A stretch of 64,000 nt of DNA, from NCBI RefSeq assembly GCF_032062135.1, contig NC_092859.1, positions 51,523,193 to 51,587,192 of the forward strand, written 5' to 3'. The notes under the pieces were generated by a model. That model made no database searches, was not told where the DNA came from, and saw only the letters and a program-made list of their open reading frames with translations. Position 1 is the first letter of the stretch, and each line of letters starts with the position of its first letter. The position numbers were made by a program, and so were the translations under genes. Origin of the DNA: Pyxicephalus adspersus (Eukaryota; Chordata; Amphibia; Anura; Pyxicephalidae). Shown piece by piece: positions 34,320-48,000 of the stretch.

Positions 34320-34870
34320 TGTTGATGTCTGTGGGCAATAGGTATTTTAGCCCACTCTTTTTGCTACATTGCTTCATTTCATTGAGGTTTACAATCATTT
34401 ACACACAACTCTGTTAAGATCCTGCCACAGCATTTTCATTGTTTTGAGGTCTAGACTTTTTAATTTGGTTTGTCATTGGAACACTTTGGCTTCTTTGTTT
34501 TTCAGCCATTCTGATGTGGATTTTTTGGTGTGATTATTGTCCTTTTGCATGACCAAAGCTTGGAGAGGCTTTAGCTGTTTTACAGATGGCCCCTTATTTG
34601 ATTCTTAAATACTTAGTTTATGGTGGACTCAATGACTGCAAGTTGCACACGTAACCCTCTATCACTATGCTTGACAAAAACCAAACACGGCATTTCAGTA
34701 CAGACACTGCATTATGGCTAAACATATCGACTTTGAGCTCTTTGATCCACTTTGTATCTTTTCAAACCTAAGTTGTACTGCTATGGTATTTTTTTTAGAG
34801 TGAAATGGCTTTTTTCTGGCAACCATTCCAGACAAAACATACTTGTTTAGTCTTTTTCTTTTCTTAACAT
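34320..34870 (-). pseudogene. Tc1-like transposase fragment, same family as 28208-30545
   Basis: On the minus strand, 34862 down reads LNKYVLSGMVARKKPFHSKK then NTIAVQLRFEK, the stretch just before the first catalytic aspartate in this Tc1 family. Further left the nucleotide text (GCTTGACAAAAACCAAACAC, reversed) matches the sequence around CCAAACACAGCATACC at 28902-28917. Both ends are missing and the frame is broken. Confidence 0.65.
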
Positions 34871-35107
34871 ACATAAACATGAACATAAACATACCAGGGG
34901 TAAAAATAGCGTGATAGGGCATTCCAATCACACAGAAAAGAAATTTAGACATAAGGCATAGCACAATGCACTTCAATTACATATAAACAGTTAAGATGGG
35001 AAATGGAACGCAAAAGTAGTAGCCACAATGCATGATTATAAATCTTAGGTATTTGATCATTCTATATCTGATATTTTTTATTTTTTAACTAGTATGTCTC
35101 TATGAAT

Positions 35108-35150
35108 CCCCTGAAGAAGCCAAACGGCGAAATGCGTCGGGAAAAAGAGA
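35108..35150 (+). repeat. Copy 4 of the GGCGAAACGCGT motif
   Basis: Reads CCCCTGAAGAAGCCAAACGG then CGAAATGCGTCGGGAAAAAG. It has both halves, with GAAGAAGCC for GAGGAAGCC, and shares the AAAAAGAGACC extension with 4471-4510. Confidence 0.55.
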
Positions 35151-35319
35151 CCATCCTATGATTTGTGATATGATCCAATTTGATCACTAACACTGGTTGT
35201 AGTATGTTTAGTACAATATACTATCTTTGACCGTCTTTACTTTCCAGTCTGTCTAGCCTAGAATTCTATAGCTAAATGATATAAGTAAACTACTTCACTG
35301 TTGCCACAAAAAGGTGTAA

Positions 35320-38300
35320 GGATTTGCTAACTGTACACACGTCTCAGGTTTTAGAGACAGGTCTGTCTGCGAATGCAGCAATCTTTTGTGGGACCTATCC
35401 TTGGGTGAGACCTGTGGTATCTGGGTTGGCCCTAATTGCTCCCTGTAGGGGTTCCAATGTTAGGATAATAATTAGCGGAGACAAGGGACATACTTGGTAC
35501 ATACCATTATGGATGGAGAAAGGATCAGATAGGCAGCTATTGACACGCACCACCATTTTAGAACAGGAATAGATAGATTGTATCCAGGCCATCATGTTAG
35601 GGTCCAAGCCAATATGTAGTAAAGTCTGGTCCATGAAGTCCATTCTACCCTATCGAGCGCCTTCTCCGCATCTGCCCATAACAGGAGGGCTGGGGGAGAT
35701 TTACATTTGTCAGGTGAATCCAATTCAAGACCTTAGTAGTGTTGTCCCTGGACAAATTTCACCTGGTCAAAGTGGACTAATTTGCATATGACTTTCTGGA
35801 GCCTCGTTGCGATAATTTAGAAAATTTGGGTCCTGGTTCTGCAGTGAGATAGGCTGGTAACTGGGACAGGCCAATGGGTCCTTCCCTTCCTTTGGGAACG
35901 TAGGGTGTCTAAGGGAAAGCCACCAATGCCTGTAATGTCATTAAATGCTAGAGCCATATTTGGTACCAGATGTTCCTGAAAAACCTTATATTAGGGGAGG
36001 GTCAACCCATCTGGGCCTTTCCTGAGGGCATGTTGGCTATGGCTCTCTGTATCTCTTCACTGCTAATGGGGGCCTCCAGAGACTCTGCTTCTTCTGTTGA
36101 GACGTGGGGCATATTGACCCTATTTAGATATAATCTGGCTGCCTCTTGCATTGAGAGACCTGGAGGTTGTGGTGTTTCTAGGAAGATTGTACAGGTTCAT
36201 AAAATATTTGGGAAATTTAGAGGCAATATTACAAACCCAGTGCCATTTTTTGCCTGAACTATCTAATTTAAAGGTTCTGCCCCTGCAATGCTTGTGCCAA
36301 CATTCGGCTGCACTCATTTCCATGTTAATAATAAGAACGTTTGCATTTCGCTAGTGTGGCTTTCGCCCCTGTCAATCACAAAGCTGCCAAATAGTTTCTA
36401 AGGGGAAAAAGCTGTTGTGGGGTGCCGAATCCCTACTTTTATGTAAACACTCCAGTTACCAGATGCACAGGAGAAAATCCCAATTTCATGTTGTCTGGCT
36501 TTCTTGAGCCTGGCATCTTGAGATGGCCCCTGATCACCATCTTTTGAGCCTCCCACACTACTAGAGGATCACTTTTCTGCTGTATAGTTTATTTTAAAGT
36601 AGTGTCCCAGTTCAGTGGAAATCTCAGTGAGTGCTAACGGACCTAGAAGCAATTGTTCATTATGTTTCCTTTTCCAAGATTTGGTAGACTCATGAGAGGG
36701 GAATATATTCATAGCCATGGGAGCGTGATCAGTTAGGTACAAATCCCCAATAACTCAACTTTGAACCCGATGTAGGTCAGTCCTGCGAACCCAGAAATAA
36801 TCTATCCTACAGTACTTCTGATGTAGGTGGGAGACAAAAGTATAGTCCTGCAATCGTTGGTTGAGGATGCGCCGGGCATCTATTAGCTGGTAGCAGAGCA
36901 TCCAGTGCTGGAGTCTTTTGCCTCCTCTTGGAGTCCTTGTAGAAGCTTGGTTGGAGGAATCCATTGCCGGCGTGAAATTAAAGTCTCCCCCAAACACTAG
37001 GGCACCTTCTCTAAAGTCTTCCAGATTATCCAAGGCAGCCTGAACAACACCTGATTAGTAGAAGGCATATACATTCTGTGTAGCAAATGTGACCATGGAG
37101 CCCCTCCCAAAAGGCTTTTAATAAAGACATATCCACCCTCCTTTATGATGCAGCTCACGCATTTCCCAGGGTAAGTTGCCAGAGATTAGAATTAAGAACC
37201 CTCTCTTTTTGGTGTCAGGTGCACAACTATGGTAGACTGGGGAATCGCTTGTTACGCAGGTTAGGAATACTGCTTTTGTAAAGTGGGTTTCCTGAAGGAA
37301 TGCTAAAAAAAACTATATCAAATATCAGCTCAAGGTTTTAATTGGGGAATGCGGAAAGCCCATGTCAGGGCCCCCTCTCAAGGCCAGCAACCATTCGTAA
37401 TAACAATAGTCCAGATTGGGTTTACCAGGGACATATTAGCCTGTGAAACAATGCCATTAGAGATCCCACCCAATCCTGTAACCGGCAATATATTATTGCA
37501 AAGCATTTAAATACAATGAAAATCAAAAGAAAGATGCAAGGCAGCATTTTGGCAATGTTGCTTTGCTAGTTATTGTATCAATAGGGTAAGCATTAGTGCA
37601 TAAATCAAGCGTGTAGATATACCAGCAGTAACATGGATGGCCGTAAGGCCCAGGAGGTGCGGGCTAGTCCATCTCTAATCCAGGTTAGCAAGAAGGCTTC
37701 AGGGCCGGAGAGCCATGGGAGCAAAAGGGCTTTTTAATAGCAAGTTCAAAGAATCCCCTGGGAGTTTTTTCAGTGGGGACAAAATGTTCGGCCAATCTGG
37801 TAGGGATATGTCCGGCAGTTCAAATACTTGCAGGAAAAAGGGCAAGTCTCCTAGCCCCCTAAAGGTTGCTGCGCGCCCATCCTTTAAGGCCATAAGGTGA
37901 AACAGGAAGCCCCAATGGTATTGAATATTTTGAGTGCGAAAAATGGTCAAAAGTGGCTTCAGGGATCTGCGGAGTGTTAAGATATGCATGGAGATGTCCT
38001 GCAGCAGAAAAACTTGGGTGTCATTAAATGATACCCCAACCTGGTCCTGCGCTAGTCCCATTATATTTTATCTTTAGGGAGGTAGGAGTTTAGGCAGCAT
38101 ATCTCGCGGGTGTTGCGGGTCGGTTGTCATGAAGATAGCTGTTGCTGCCGCACATAAATCTTTGGTTTCCACAGTTTCAGGCAAAACTCGCAATCGTATG
38201 TTGCGCCTGCTCTGGTTTTCCAGGTCATACTGAGGTATGTTGGGCGTCATAAACCCCGAGATCCTCAGTGGCCTTTTTAGTTTCCACGATACAGTGCTTA

Positions 38301-38780
38301 ATGTCGGGCTTAAGCGTGGAAATTTCCAAACAGAATGTTTCTTTCACGCTTTTTTTGAAGTTCTCAAAATAGCTTATGGTGGGAAGGTTATGCAGCATGG
38401 CCTCCTTGTCCCATTCATTGTGAGAGCCAGAGACTTCCTTCCCAGGGCTCACCTGCACAGTAGCAGCTGCTGGCGTGTCTCTGTCCCTCTGAGTGCTGCC
38501 TGGAGGCAGAAGGGGAGTCCTTCATACTGGTGCCTGATATTGGAGGAGCTGGTTCTGGTGTGGGTAGGATCTGGAAGATCTGCTGCTGCAAGTGCTGCTG
38601 CTAATCCAGCTCCCCTGCCTGGAATGGGTGGTCCGGGGTTGTAGCTGGCACCATCTTGGGTGTACATTGCTTGACTGCATCCCGCTGTGTTGGCCTAAAA
38701 TAAAGTGTTGGCGCAAAAATGTGGAGGGATTTAACTTTCTGGACTCCAGTAGTAAGCTCTGCCTTTTAATACTCAATGCC
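35320..38780 (-). pseudogene. L1-type LINE with ORF1, endonuclease and RT remains, antisense in VDAC1 intron 1
   Basis: Read down the minus strand: 38458-38225 a charged, probably coiled-coil segment; 38225-38095 YDLENQSRRNIRLRVLPETV, the ORF1 RNA-recognition start; 38061-37699 an open frame of 120 codons with LRRSLKPLLTIFRTQNIQYH and WGFLFHLMALKDG, the ORF1 carboxy-terminal domain. Then 37033-36755 has FGGDFNFTPAMD and YCRIDYFWV, the GDFN and RIDY motifs of the APE-type endonuclease. Finally, 36055-35395 holds EEIQRAIANMPSGKA and WIQSIYS, and MYQVCPLSPL is the RQGCPLSP block of the reverse transcriptase. The [YF]ADD motif and everything after it are missing, so the 3' end is lost near 35320. 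Several stops. ORF1 aids RNA binding and ORF2 nicks and copies in working L1s. Confidence 0.8.
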
Positions 38781-38983
38781 CATTTGCTATGTACATTAAA
38801 AGTATGTCTTATTTTTCCTTTTTGAGTTTATTTTTCATTGTAAAGGGGTACAGGAGAGTAAAACTCTCCATCTGTGGTACTCTTGTAAGGATTAGCACTC
38901 TAGTATATGTGTGTCTTATTACCTAGCCTTATTATAATTTTTAAAATAAAGAATTATTTGTCCTATCCTTCTTTTTGTAGAAA

Positions 38984-39050
38984 ATGGCCATACCTCCATC
39001 TTACGCTGATCTAGGAAAATCTGCCAGGGATGTATTCACCAAAGGATATG
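38984..39050 (+). CDS. VDAC1: VDAC1 coding exon 1
   Basis: The exon begins at 38981 after CTTTTTGTAG, with AAA before the ATG. It encodes residues 1-22 (the amino-terminal helix) plus one base of codon 23. Donor ATATG|GTAAGT. Confidence 0.95.
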
Positions 39051-42000
39051 GTAAGTGCCACTTGCAATGCTTGAGATTTATGATTTCAGTGGTTTAAATG
39101 GGTGTGGATATGAGTAAAACTTTCACAAAAATGTCTGACTGTTGCTAAAATTGATCTGATTTAAAGCTAGCCACACATGAATCAACTATAGTTGGACTAT
39201 TTTTCAATTCTATTGATTGTCTAATAGAAATGTTGACTACCACATACCACAATTTATGCACTTTAGTATTGATTGATTATTATTTATTTTTTGTAATAAA
39301 CAAACATGCTAACGAATCACTACGTTTTTTTTGCTTGATCAGTCTCCAAGTTAATAAAGAAAAGTGTATGTACTCAGGCTAGAAAATTCAAACAGAAATT
39401 GATTGACAGGTGACCAAATCTTGTCTTTGGTCAAATAAATGCAGAAAAGCATTTGGCACAGTCCCCCACAGATGGTTAATATGTAAGTAACTGAACTGTC
39501 TTAAATAGAACTGTTTTAAAGACAGCATCCAGAGTGTTGTAATTAGTGAATCATACTCTGAATGGTCTAAGGTTATTAGTGGTGTACCCCAGGGTTTAGT
39601 GTTGGGACCCTTACTGTTTAACATCTTTATAAATGATATAGAGTTTGGGATTAAAAGTACCATTTCTGTGTTTGGAGATGACACCAAATTTTGTAATGGA
39701 ATTATGTCCATACAGGATATCTATTATCTACAAGCAGACCTGGATGTACTGTTTGATTAGGCAGCCAAGTGGCAAATGACATTTAATATTGGGAAATGTA
39801 AAGTTATGCACTTGGGGGCTTTTACCATGCATGCTTCATACTGTCTAGGGGGAATACATTTGGGGGAGTCAGAAAATGAAATGGATCTGGTGGTTCTGGT
39901 AGATCATAGACCTAATAGCATGCAATGCCAAGCTGCAATATCTAAAGGTAGCAAAGTACTTTCTTATATTAAAAGAGGAATAGACTGCAGAGATGGAGAC
40001 ATATTCCTGCCCCTGTACAAAGCATTGATCAGACCACATCTGGAATATGCAGTCCAGTTTTGGTCACCAGTTCACAAAAAAGGACATTATAGACTTGGAG
40101 AGAGTGCAGAGATAGGCAACTAAATTAATAAAAGGAATGGAGGAGCTCAGCTATGAGGAGAGATTAGCTGAACTGAATCTATTCTCCCTTGAGAAGATAC
40201 GTCTGGAGGAAAAGAAGTTTAAGCTCCGGATAAGGAAGGGATTCTTCACTGTAAGGTCTGTGAAAATGTGGAATAGGCTCCCTCAGGAAGTAGTTTCAGT
40301 AGCTACTATAGATTGCTTTAAGAAAAAGTTGGATGCTTTTCTGGAAGCACAGAATATAACTGGGTATTAAGGCTTTAAAGTGAAGATCAAAGAGACTGTT
40401 GATCTAGGGAACATCTGATTGACTCATGGGCCCTGATTCATCATTGAAATCCGCGATCGCGGGAAGCGCGATAATACGCGCGACCAGCGATCGCGGATTA
40501 CCGCGGTCCGGGGCTCGAGTGCGCGCGTACACTCGCGTCCTGAATCTGTCGGCCGGATTCCTGCCATGCGCAATAGGGGTGCGCGATCGATAATACGATT
40601 TGGCTTGATGAATCAGGGCCATGGAATCAGAAAGGAACTTTTCCCCTTGTTGGAGCAAATTGTACCAGGGTTTTTTTGTCATAGGGTTTTATATCTGGGA
40701 TATGTTTATTTCTTTAGTGGTTGAACTTGATGGACCTATGTTTTTTTTTCAACCTGACTTACTATGTAAATATATATGTAACTATGATTTATGGTAATTT
40801 GTATTAATTAATCAAATGAACTACTTGCCTAAAATAAAACATCAACCCATGTACATTATAATCAGCCTATTATTAGAAGGTTTTTACAACTCTGGGCAGC
40901 ACTGTTGCTTATTGGTTAGCACTCTGGCCTTTGCAGCACTAGGTCCCAGGTTCGAATCTCGGCCAGGACACTATCTGCATGGAGTTTACAGGTTCTCCTC
41001 ATGTTTGCATGGGTTTCCTTGGGGTACTCTGGTTTCTCCCACAGTCTAAAAAAACATGCAGTTAGGTTTTTTGGCCACCCCCCAAAATTGACCTTAGACT
41101 GTATTAAAGACATGACTATGGTAGGGACATTAGATTGTGAGCCCCCTTTGAGGGACAACTGGTGACGTGACTATGGACTTTGTACAGCGCTGCGTAATAT
41201 GATGGCGCTATATAGATACTGTGTAATAATAATAATAACTCTAGTCAAAATTGTATAAGCTTCTCCATGGAAATATAATGTTAGTAAATTAGTCAGTAAA
41301 AAAGCAGTGTCAGTTCTGGATGGATTGAAGATTCGGGATGACATTTGAGCAAGGCAGGCAGGTATTCATTACAGATAGGGACAGGTAATGAAAAAAAGGT
41401 AAAAAAAAATGCTAAGCTGTTCACGTGCAGCTCAGGATACATTGCCTGACCCTTCAAGATGGCTGATAATCTGGGAACGCCTATGGTGGAATGGGGGTAG
41501 GTGAGTTTTTTCATAAAATTTCAGGCAGGTATGTCTATTTTATTGCAGAAGAAACATCATATATCATTTGATTATTTTATTTTATTCAGGAGTAAAATGG
41601 ACCTAAACTCTAACATCAGAGATAATATTAGATATCTATTCTTACCTTCTTGCACTGGAATGTGAGTCTCCCTTAATGGTGCTGTCTGTTCCACTTTGTC
41701 TCGATGCAAAATAAAACATTTATTATATGTATGAAAGCGTCCATCTTGTGTGTGGCGAATTGCCATGCCATCCAATCCTAACCATCTCTGCCCACATCCC
41801 TCCCTCACTGAGGGAACCAATCAATTAGTGTGTTGTCTTTTGTGATTGGTTGGTGCTGATGTCATAGATACAAATCAGGTCCACCACTTCAAAACACATG
41901 GGATCCCATCCCACTGCCATATCAGACCCCCGCACAGTATCATCACCATCATCCTCATCATCCTCATCTGTGGAGCTCATTGTCACTCTCATCCACAATG

Positions 42001-45000
42001 GTATCCTAATCTTTGCTACCCCCATTGGTGGTGCCCGGTGACCCCAAAGTCCCCTCCTTCCACCCCGCATCTGACATGAGCAGACAAGTGGTGGTGTTGG
42101 AGACTGAAAAGTATTATCACATGACAGGGAAATAGAGGCACTAAACCTGTGACCAATCAGGACAGTGGGAGTGGTACTAAACCACTCCAATTACTCTGAT
42201 TGGTTAGCAGGTTAAGTACTTTTTTTTTCCTCTTTGATGATGTCAATCTCCAATGAGCCTTTGCAGTCTCATCGTGGCGATGGAGGGCGACGATGGGAGG
42301 GGTCAGAGCAGTTTTTTGGCAGTCTTTGAAAAATGAGTATAGAAATCTGCATAGCTGGCAGAGTGAAGGTGTATTCCTATAGTTTGCAATATATTGTTGT
42401 TTATTTTTGAATTGACTTTGTCAGCACAGAATCACTTTGGGGTCCATTTATAAAGTAATGAATGTGACATTCCCTAAAAAATTCCCTGACGGAGAATCAG
42501 TTGCTGCCAATAAAACACATAGACCTGGAATTTTCTCCACCATTGAACGTCAGAATCGATGCTTTTCAAACAGTTTTTTTTGTGTTATATTATACTATAT
42601 AATATTATAAGTGGCAATATGCTTACCTTTCCAGCAGTCTTGGATGGGTAATTCCTTCTTCGACTGTCACCTCTAGTGGTTCCTATGATCAACTTCTATA
42701 TCCTGTAGTCACATGCAGGATGGTGGGAGGATCCACTGCAGGTGGCTGGGAAAGCAGGTAATCCCTTCCTGGAAGTGTTTGTTCCCTGACAGCTTCAAGT
42801 ATTAAACAGCCCACTGGAAAGGAAAATATATTGTGTCCTTTATAAAACATGCTTTATGTTCAAAGTTACCATCCGATTTACAGGGTTACTTTAAGTCTGT
42901 AGTTTAAACTGTTAATATTTTTCTTCCTCGGTTTCACTGTTAGTCTCTATAAACATGCATAGGTTATATTCAGTGATGCGGTTACTGAATCCTAGTGCTT
43001 CTTTATGTAATGCAGGCAGATCATGGCTGGTAAGGTGCTTTACATAACTTCCAGAAACATTTAACTTATCCCTGGCTCAGTATTCTCTAGAGCCATGATG
43101 TAAGCAGTTGGCTGGCTTTTTGGAAAAGTTGCAAAATTAAAATTCCTTGATGGATACATGACCGTCTGGAGGAGTGGGCAGATTGTCCTAGTTACCACCC
43201 ACATATGATGCTAAGCCTCCATGGTTAAAAGAACTTTAATCCAATAGGGGAAATAGATGGGCCAGGGATAGTAAGGCTGGGAAGAAAAGGGCTGGATGAT
43301 CCTGGACATCCTTCAGCTAGAAAATGGCAGGCTACATCAGATTTGGCTCAACTTCCTATGCATATTGTGCAGAGTTCACTACAAGATGAGAAAGGTACAA
43401 CTGCAAGACTGTTGGTAAGGCTGTAAGACTGAATGTAAGCTGGGATTCAGCTTTAACAATGCTAAAGAGGATTTCCATAATGTTTTCTAGATGTACATAA
43501 CCTAAAAATTACATCCGCTCAATGTAAATAATCTTATCAAAGTTGTATTTATTTTTTTTTTTTTACTATTGTTCCCTTATAGTTTGTAATTATATGTGTA
43601 AGTGGAGGCAACTATACTTGCTTAATAGGCTTTTTTTTCCTATTTACATTTAAAAGGTCTGACTGAAAACAATAGTTTCCCCATAGACTGTGATAATATT
43701 GAACACCAACAATGCGCTTAGTAGCCAGAGACAATGTGTGGCTTATTTTGTCTGAGAGTGACATGATGGAGCTTTTAATAATTTATTTTAATCAAAAATT
43801 CTATTTTGTAATGCTTATATGTGTCCCAATAATTCTCGTGAAGTTTGATTTTGAGAATAGGTCCACTTCTAATACCAGTCTGAAAAGATTTATAACCCAA
43901 AAGCATTAAAACAAATACGTGCCAAGAGGGGCTCCAGTTTGAACAACAGTGCTGATATTCAATGAACAAATAAGATCTGAATTCAATGGCCAGGCCCATC
44001 TACCTTAACCAACTACCCTATTATAAATAGGTGAAAACATGCCTGTAAAAATAATACTGTAACTGCGCTTTGAGATAGACAGTCCTTGGCAGGTGAGATC
44101 TCACAAGCTTTTGCCTACTCTATAAATAGTACTCTTATGAATTCTGCCTTAAGGAACTTTATTTTTTTATTCTATGAATACCACAATACTCTTCCTGAAG
44201 CAACAGTGCCATTATTAATTTTATTACACAGTATTTATATAGTGCGGACATATTGTACAGCACTGTATTTTTTTTACTTATAATGCCAACATTTTATGAA
44301 ACACTGTACAAAGTCCATCATAGTCATGTCACTAGCTGTCCCTCAAAGGAGCTCACAATCTAATGTCCCTACCATAGTCATATGTCATTACCACAGTCTA
44401 AGGTCAATTTTGGAGGGAAGCCAAGTAACCTAACTGCATGTTTTTGCAATGTGGGAGGAAAAAGGAGTAGCCAGGAGGAAACACACAAACAAGGGGAGAA
44501 CCTGCAAACTCCATGCAGATAGAGCCCTGGCCAAGATTCGAACCTGGGACCCGGCACTGCAAGGGCCAGAGGGCTAACCTCTGAGCCACTGTGCTGCCTT
44601 CATCCTTGTCTAGGTGCCATCGACAAGACGGGTAAGGAGCCCATCCAAATCAAGGCCTTCCATGTGAATAGAAGCTCTATTATAAGCAGACAGATGCACA
44701 AGAGGCACAATGCTTAGTCCCATTAGTTATTTTTGCAGAAGGTTCTCCACTTTATTCTTTTCCAAAAGTCACAATTCAGACCTTATTTTGAAAAATATGG
44801 TAATGAATCCCCTGGAAGTATTGAATTGTGTATTATCCATTTTGTAGGTTTTGGCTTCATAAAGCTTGATCTGAAAACAAAATCTGAAAATGGCCTGGTA
44901 AGTTGAAAGGAAGACTTGCATGTTTTCTCAATATATTTTGAACTAAAACATTTTATAACATTTTGTACTAAAAATAATAGTCTCTGTTCTCGTGTATTTT

Positions 45001-48000
45001 CTTTGCTAAAATGTGTTTAAATACAGTCCAAATGAATATCTGGTTTTATCATGATGTCTGTTACAGAGGGAAGCTCTTACCACGATCAGTTTGTTATTTT
45101 TGTGTGCGCACATCTTAATCTTTTGGGCAGTTTAAAGTAGCCCTAAACTGATTTCCCTCCATTTCCCTTCCCTCTTACTACCTTAAATTCATATATTTAC
45201 TAAGACATAATCTCAACTAAAGGGAAAAAATTCCTCAGTTTGGCTGATCCTTCGCCTTCTGTAAAGATTATTTAACTCCATATCATTTGGTTCCCTCATC
45301 AGACATACTGTGATCCTGGAGCACAATATTTCCAAGTAAGGATTTAGGCAGATAATTACTCCTATTTGATAATATGGCAATAGGGTGGGCAGGATGCTGC
45401 GTTTAGGGATGGATTTTATTTGAAGTATCATTGGCAATGGTCTAGTTGTAATATGTCTGAAATGTTTAATGCAGTATTTATCTCATTTTGTTCTTATTCG
45501 TTTTCAGGAATTTACAAGTTCTGGATCAGCAAACGCTGAAACCAGTAAAGTCACTGGCAGCTTGGAAACAAAGTACAAATGGGCAGAATATGGTCTGACA
45601 TTCACAGAGAAGTGGAATACAGATAACACACTAGGAACAGAGATCACAGTAGAAGATCAGGTAATATTGAGTGTAGCATTTGTGACGGATGTGAACTATA
45701 TTTACAATAGCAATCCATCCATAGCTGATGTAAATGAATATTGATCCATTTCTTTTCTGTTCAGCTTGCAAAAGGCCTGAAGTTGACCTTTGACTCTTCA
45801 TTCTCTCCCAACACTGGGTAAGACAATACTGTTTTCACTGTTTGCATAGGAACTCTATGTTCATAAAATGTGGTTGATAGGAGCATGGTATGAATAAAAT
45901 TGATATTTCTTGTCAATATCCTCATACCCTGACATAAACACTGATATAATCTAATACAAAGCATGTCAAAGTTAGTCTCTTCTCTAGTTAGTTTGAGTTA
46001 TTCTCTCATTTCTATATGTTATATGTTACTATATTTTTTCCCCTAACTTGCCTGTCACAATAGCTTCTTATTTATAGCCAGAAGGTATTATTAAATTATT
46101 ATTATTATTAAACAGGATTTATATAGCGCCAACATATTACGCAGCGCTGTACATTAAATAGGGATTGCAAATGACAGACTAATACAGACAGTGATACAGG
46201 AGGAGAGGACCCTGCCCCGAAGAGCTTACAATCTAGTAGGTGGGGGAATTTCACACACAAAGGATGTGAGATATGTAGTGTGGGAAGTAGTGATGGTTTC
46301 AAATGACAGAAGAATGAAAGGTCCATGATCTATGAACCATTTACATTTTTCAAGTATATGCAGTTGGCTACATGTATATTTTTTTAATACCGATACTGGT
46401 GCCAGAAGCTATACAACAATTTTACATTTTTATTTCCTACTGTATTACTCCATACAGTTCAATTTGATCAAGACTGTATTTGAATACTAAAGCTCCAGCT
46501 CACTGATGAGGCTGTGTACTCTCTCCTTTAATAAGCAACAGTACTTCATGTAATGCAGTAAAGCTTGATTGCTTTACAATACTGTTTCATGCCTCTCCAA
46601 GATGGTATGCTGATGTGTAGGGCAGTGTGGTATAGTTTAAAAGATGTTTAAGGTTTTAAAAAATGATTACAAATTGTATTTAATAGAGACTTTCATAAAG
46701 TAACTGTATGCACCTACACATGTCCATGAGTGAGTTCCTAATTCAAGAAAATAAGAAGAAGGCTGTGTCAAGACACAATTGTTTTTAATTATTTATTTAT
46801 TCTTTTATTTGCAGTTACTAGACTTACAACAGCAATTTTTGTTATTATTTAAAGGAAGAATTTAAATAGGAGCCGCTATAGGGAAGGGAGGGATATGGTT
46901 ACCTGATTGATGAGATATATAGGAAAAAAATATATATAACAACAGTAAGGTCTCAAAAGTCTACACTGATTGTCTTTGCCAAAAGAGGAACAGTTATATT
47001 GTTGTAGATATTAGGAGTCATCTTGAAGGGCTGTAATAAAATATGGAGATTCACAAAACATGGTCCAGCGGAACCATCCTTGTCTGGAAGCTTCCTCAGT
47101 ACCTCTAAGAGAGGCGGTAAGGTCTTCCATTAAATAAAGCTCATTAATCCGTTCAAGGCATTGGGCAATCCGAAGAGGCCCAGATTGATTGCAGCTCTCG
47201 CTGCATCCACCAGTCTAATCAAGAGTGACCTGTAGTAAAGTTTACTTGTTAAGGTGTTGTAGTGGTCCCAAAGGGTATCTGATGGTCTGTGCCTCTATCT
47301 GCATTGCACCACCAGCAGACATCTCATGCCTCCGGGAACATGGAGTGCAGAATCTTATACATGGAGTCAGAATTTTATACTCCGTTTCTTGGTAGGTTGA
47401 GCTAATCGAAGATGAATGGGCCATAGAAGTCACTTGGTTTCGTTGATCTGGGAAAAAACAATGTCTGGATCCCTGGACCATTTCCTAGCATAAGATTGAG
47501 TGAATACCGAATCGAATACAACTGAGAAATCGGATGTCTAATCAAACCTTGGCCCGTACATAGTGACTCAAATTTTGTGAAGGATTTCCGGAATTGTTCT
47601 AAACAAAAGAGAGAGTAAAAAAGTGCTGACATTGGCCTATTCTCCAAAAACCCAATGGAGCATAGGTATCATCGGAACACATCTCTGTCAGCAAGGGCCA
47701 TGTGTGCTTTTTTGTAAGAAAAAACTCACATGTCTGGCCCCCAGTTCTGCCACTGTCTGGAACCTCAGGTCGTCTAGGCCAGGCTGAAAATGAACATTAC
47801 CAATCACCAGATATAGTAGAGATAAGCAAGGATAAATTGCAGGTATTTGGGAATGGCGCAAACTATTTAAATATCCCTGATAACAACCTCTAGATACAGA
47901 GAATTAGGTTTTGATAAGTTTTATATCAAAACTATTAATTCTTTGTATTCTCTTCTTCTCTTCCTGGGGGTCAGCCATTGTTTTATGCTGCATAGACTGA

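Noticed and set aside
38237..38644. 135-codon + strand frame near VDAC1 exon 2
   Set aside because: It is the complement of the L1 ORF1 region, whose minus-strand reading shows conserved ORF1 motifs.
40893..41000. tRNA gene
   Set aside because: A and B boxes are present but the cloverleaf does not continue; the whole unit with its tail is a repeated SINE.
41825..42190. 121-codon minus-strand frame with an acidic run
   Set aside because: The Asp/Glu run comes from a CATCATCCTCATCATCC simple repeat; no motif elsewhere.
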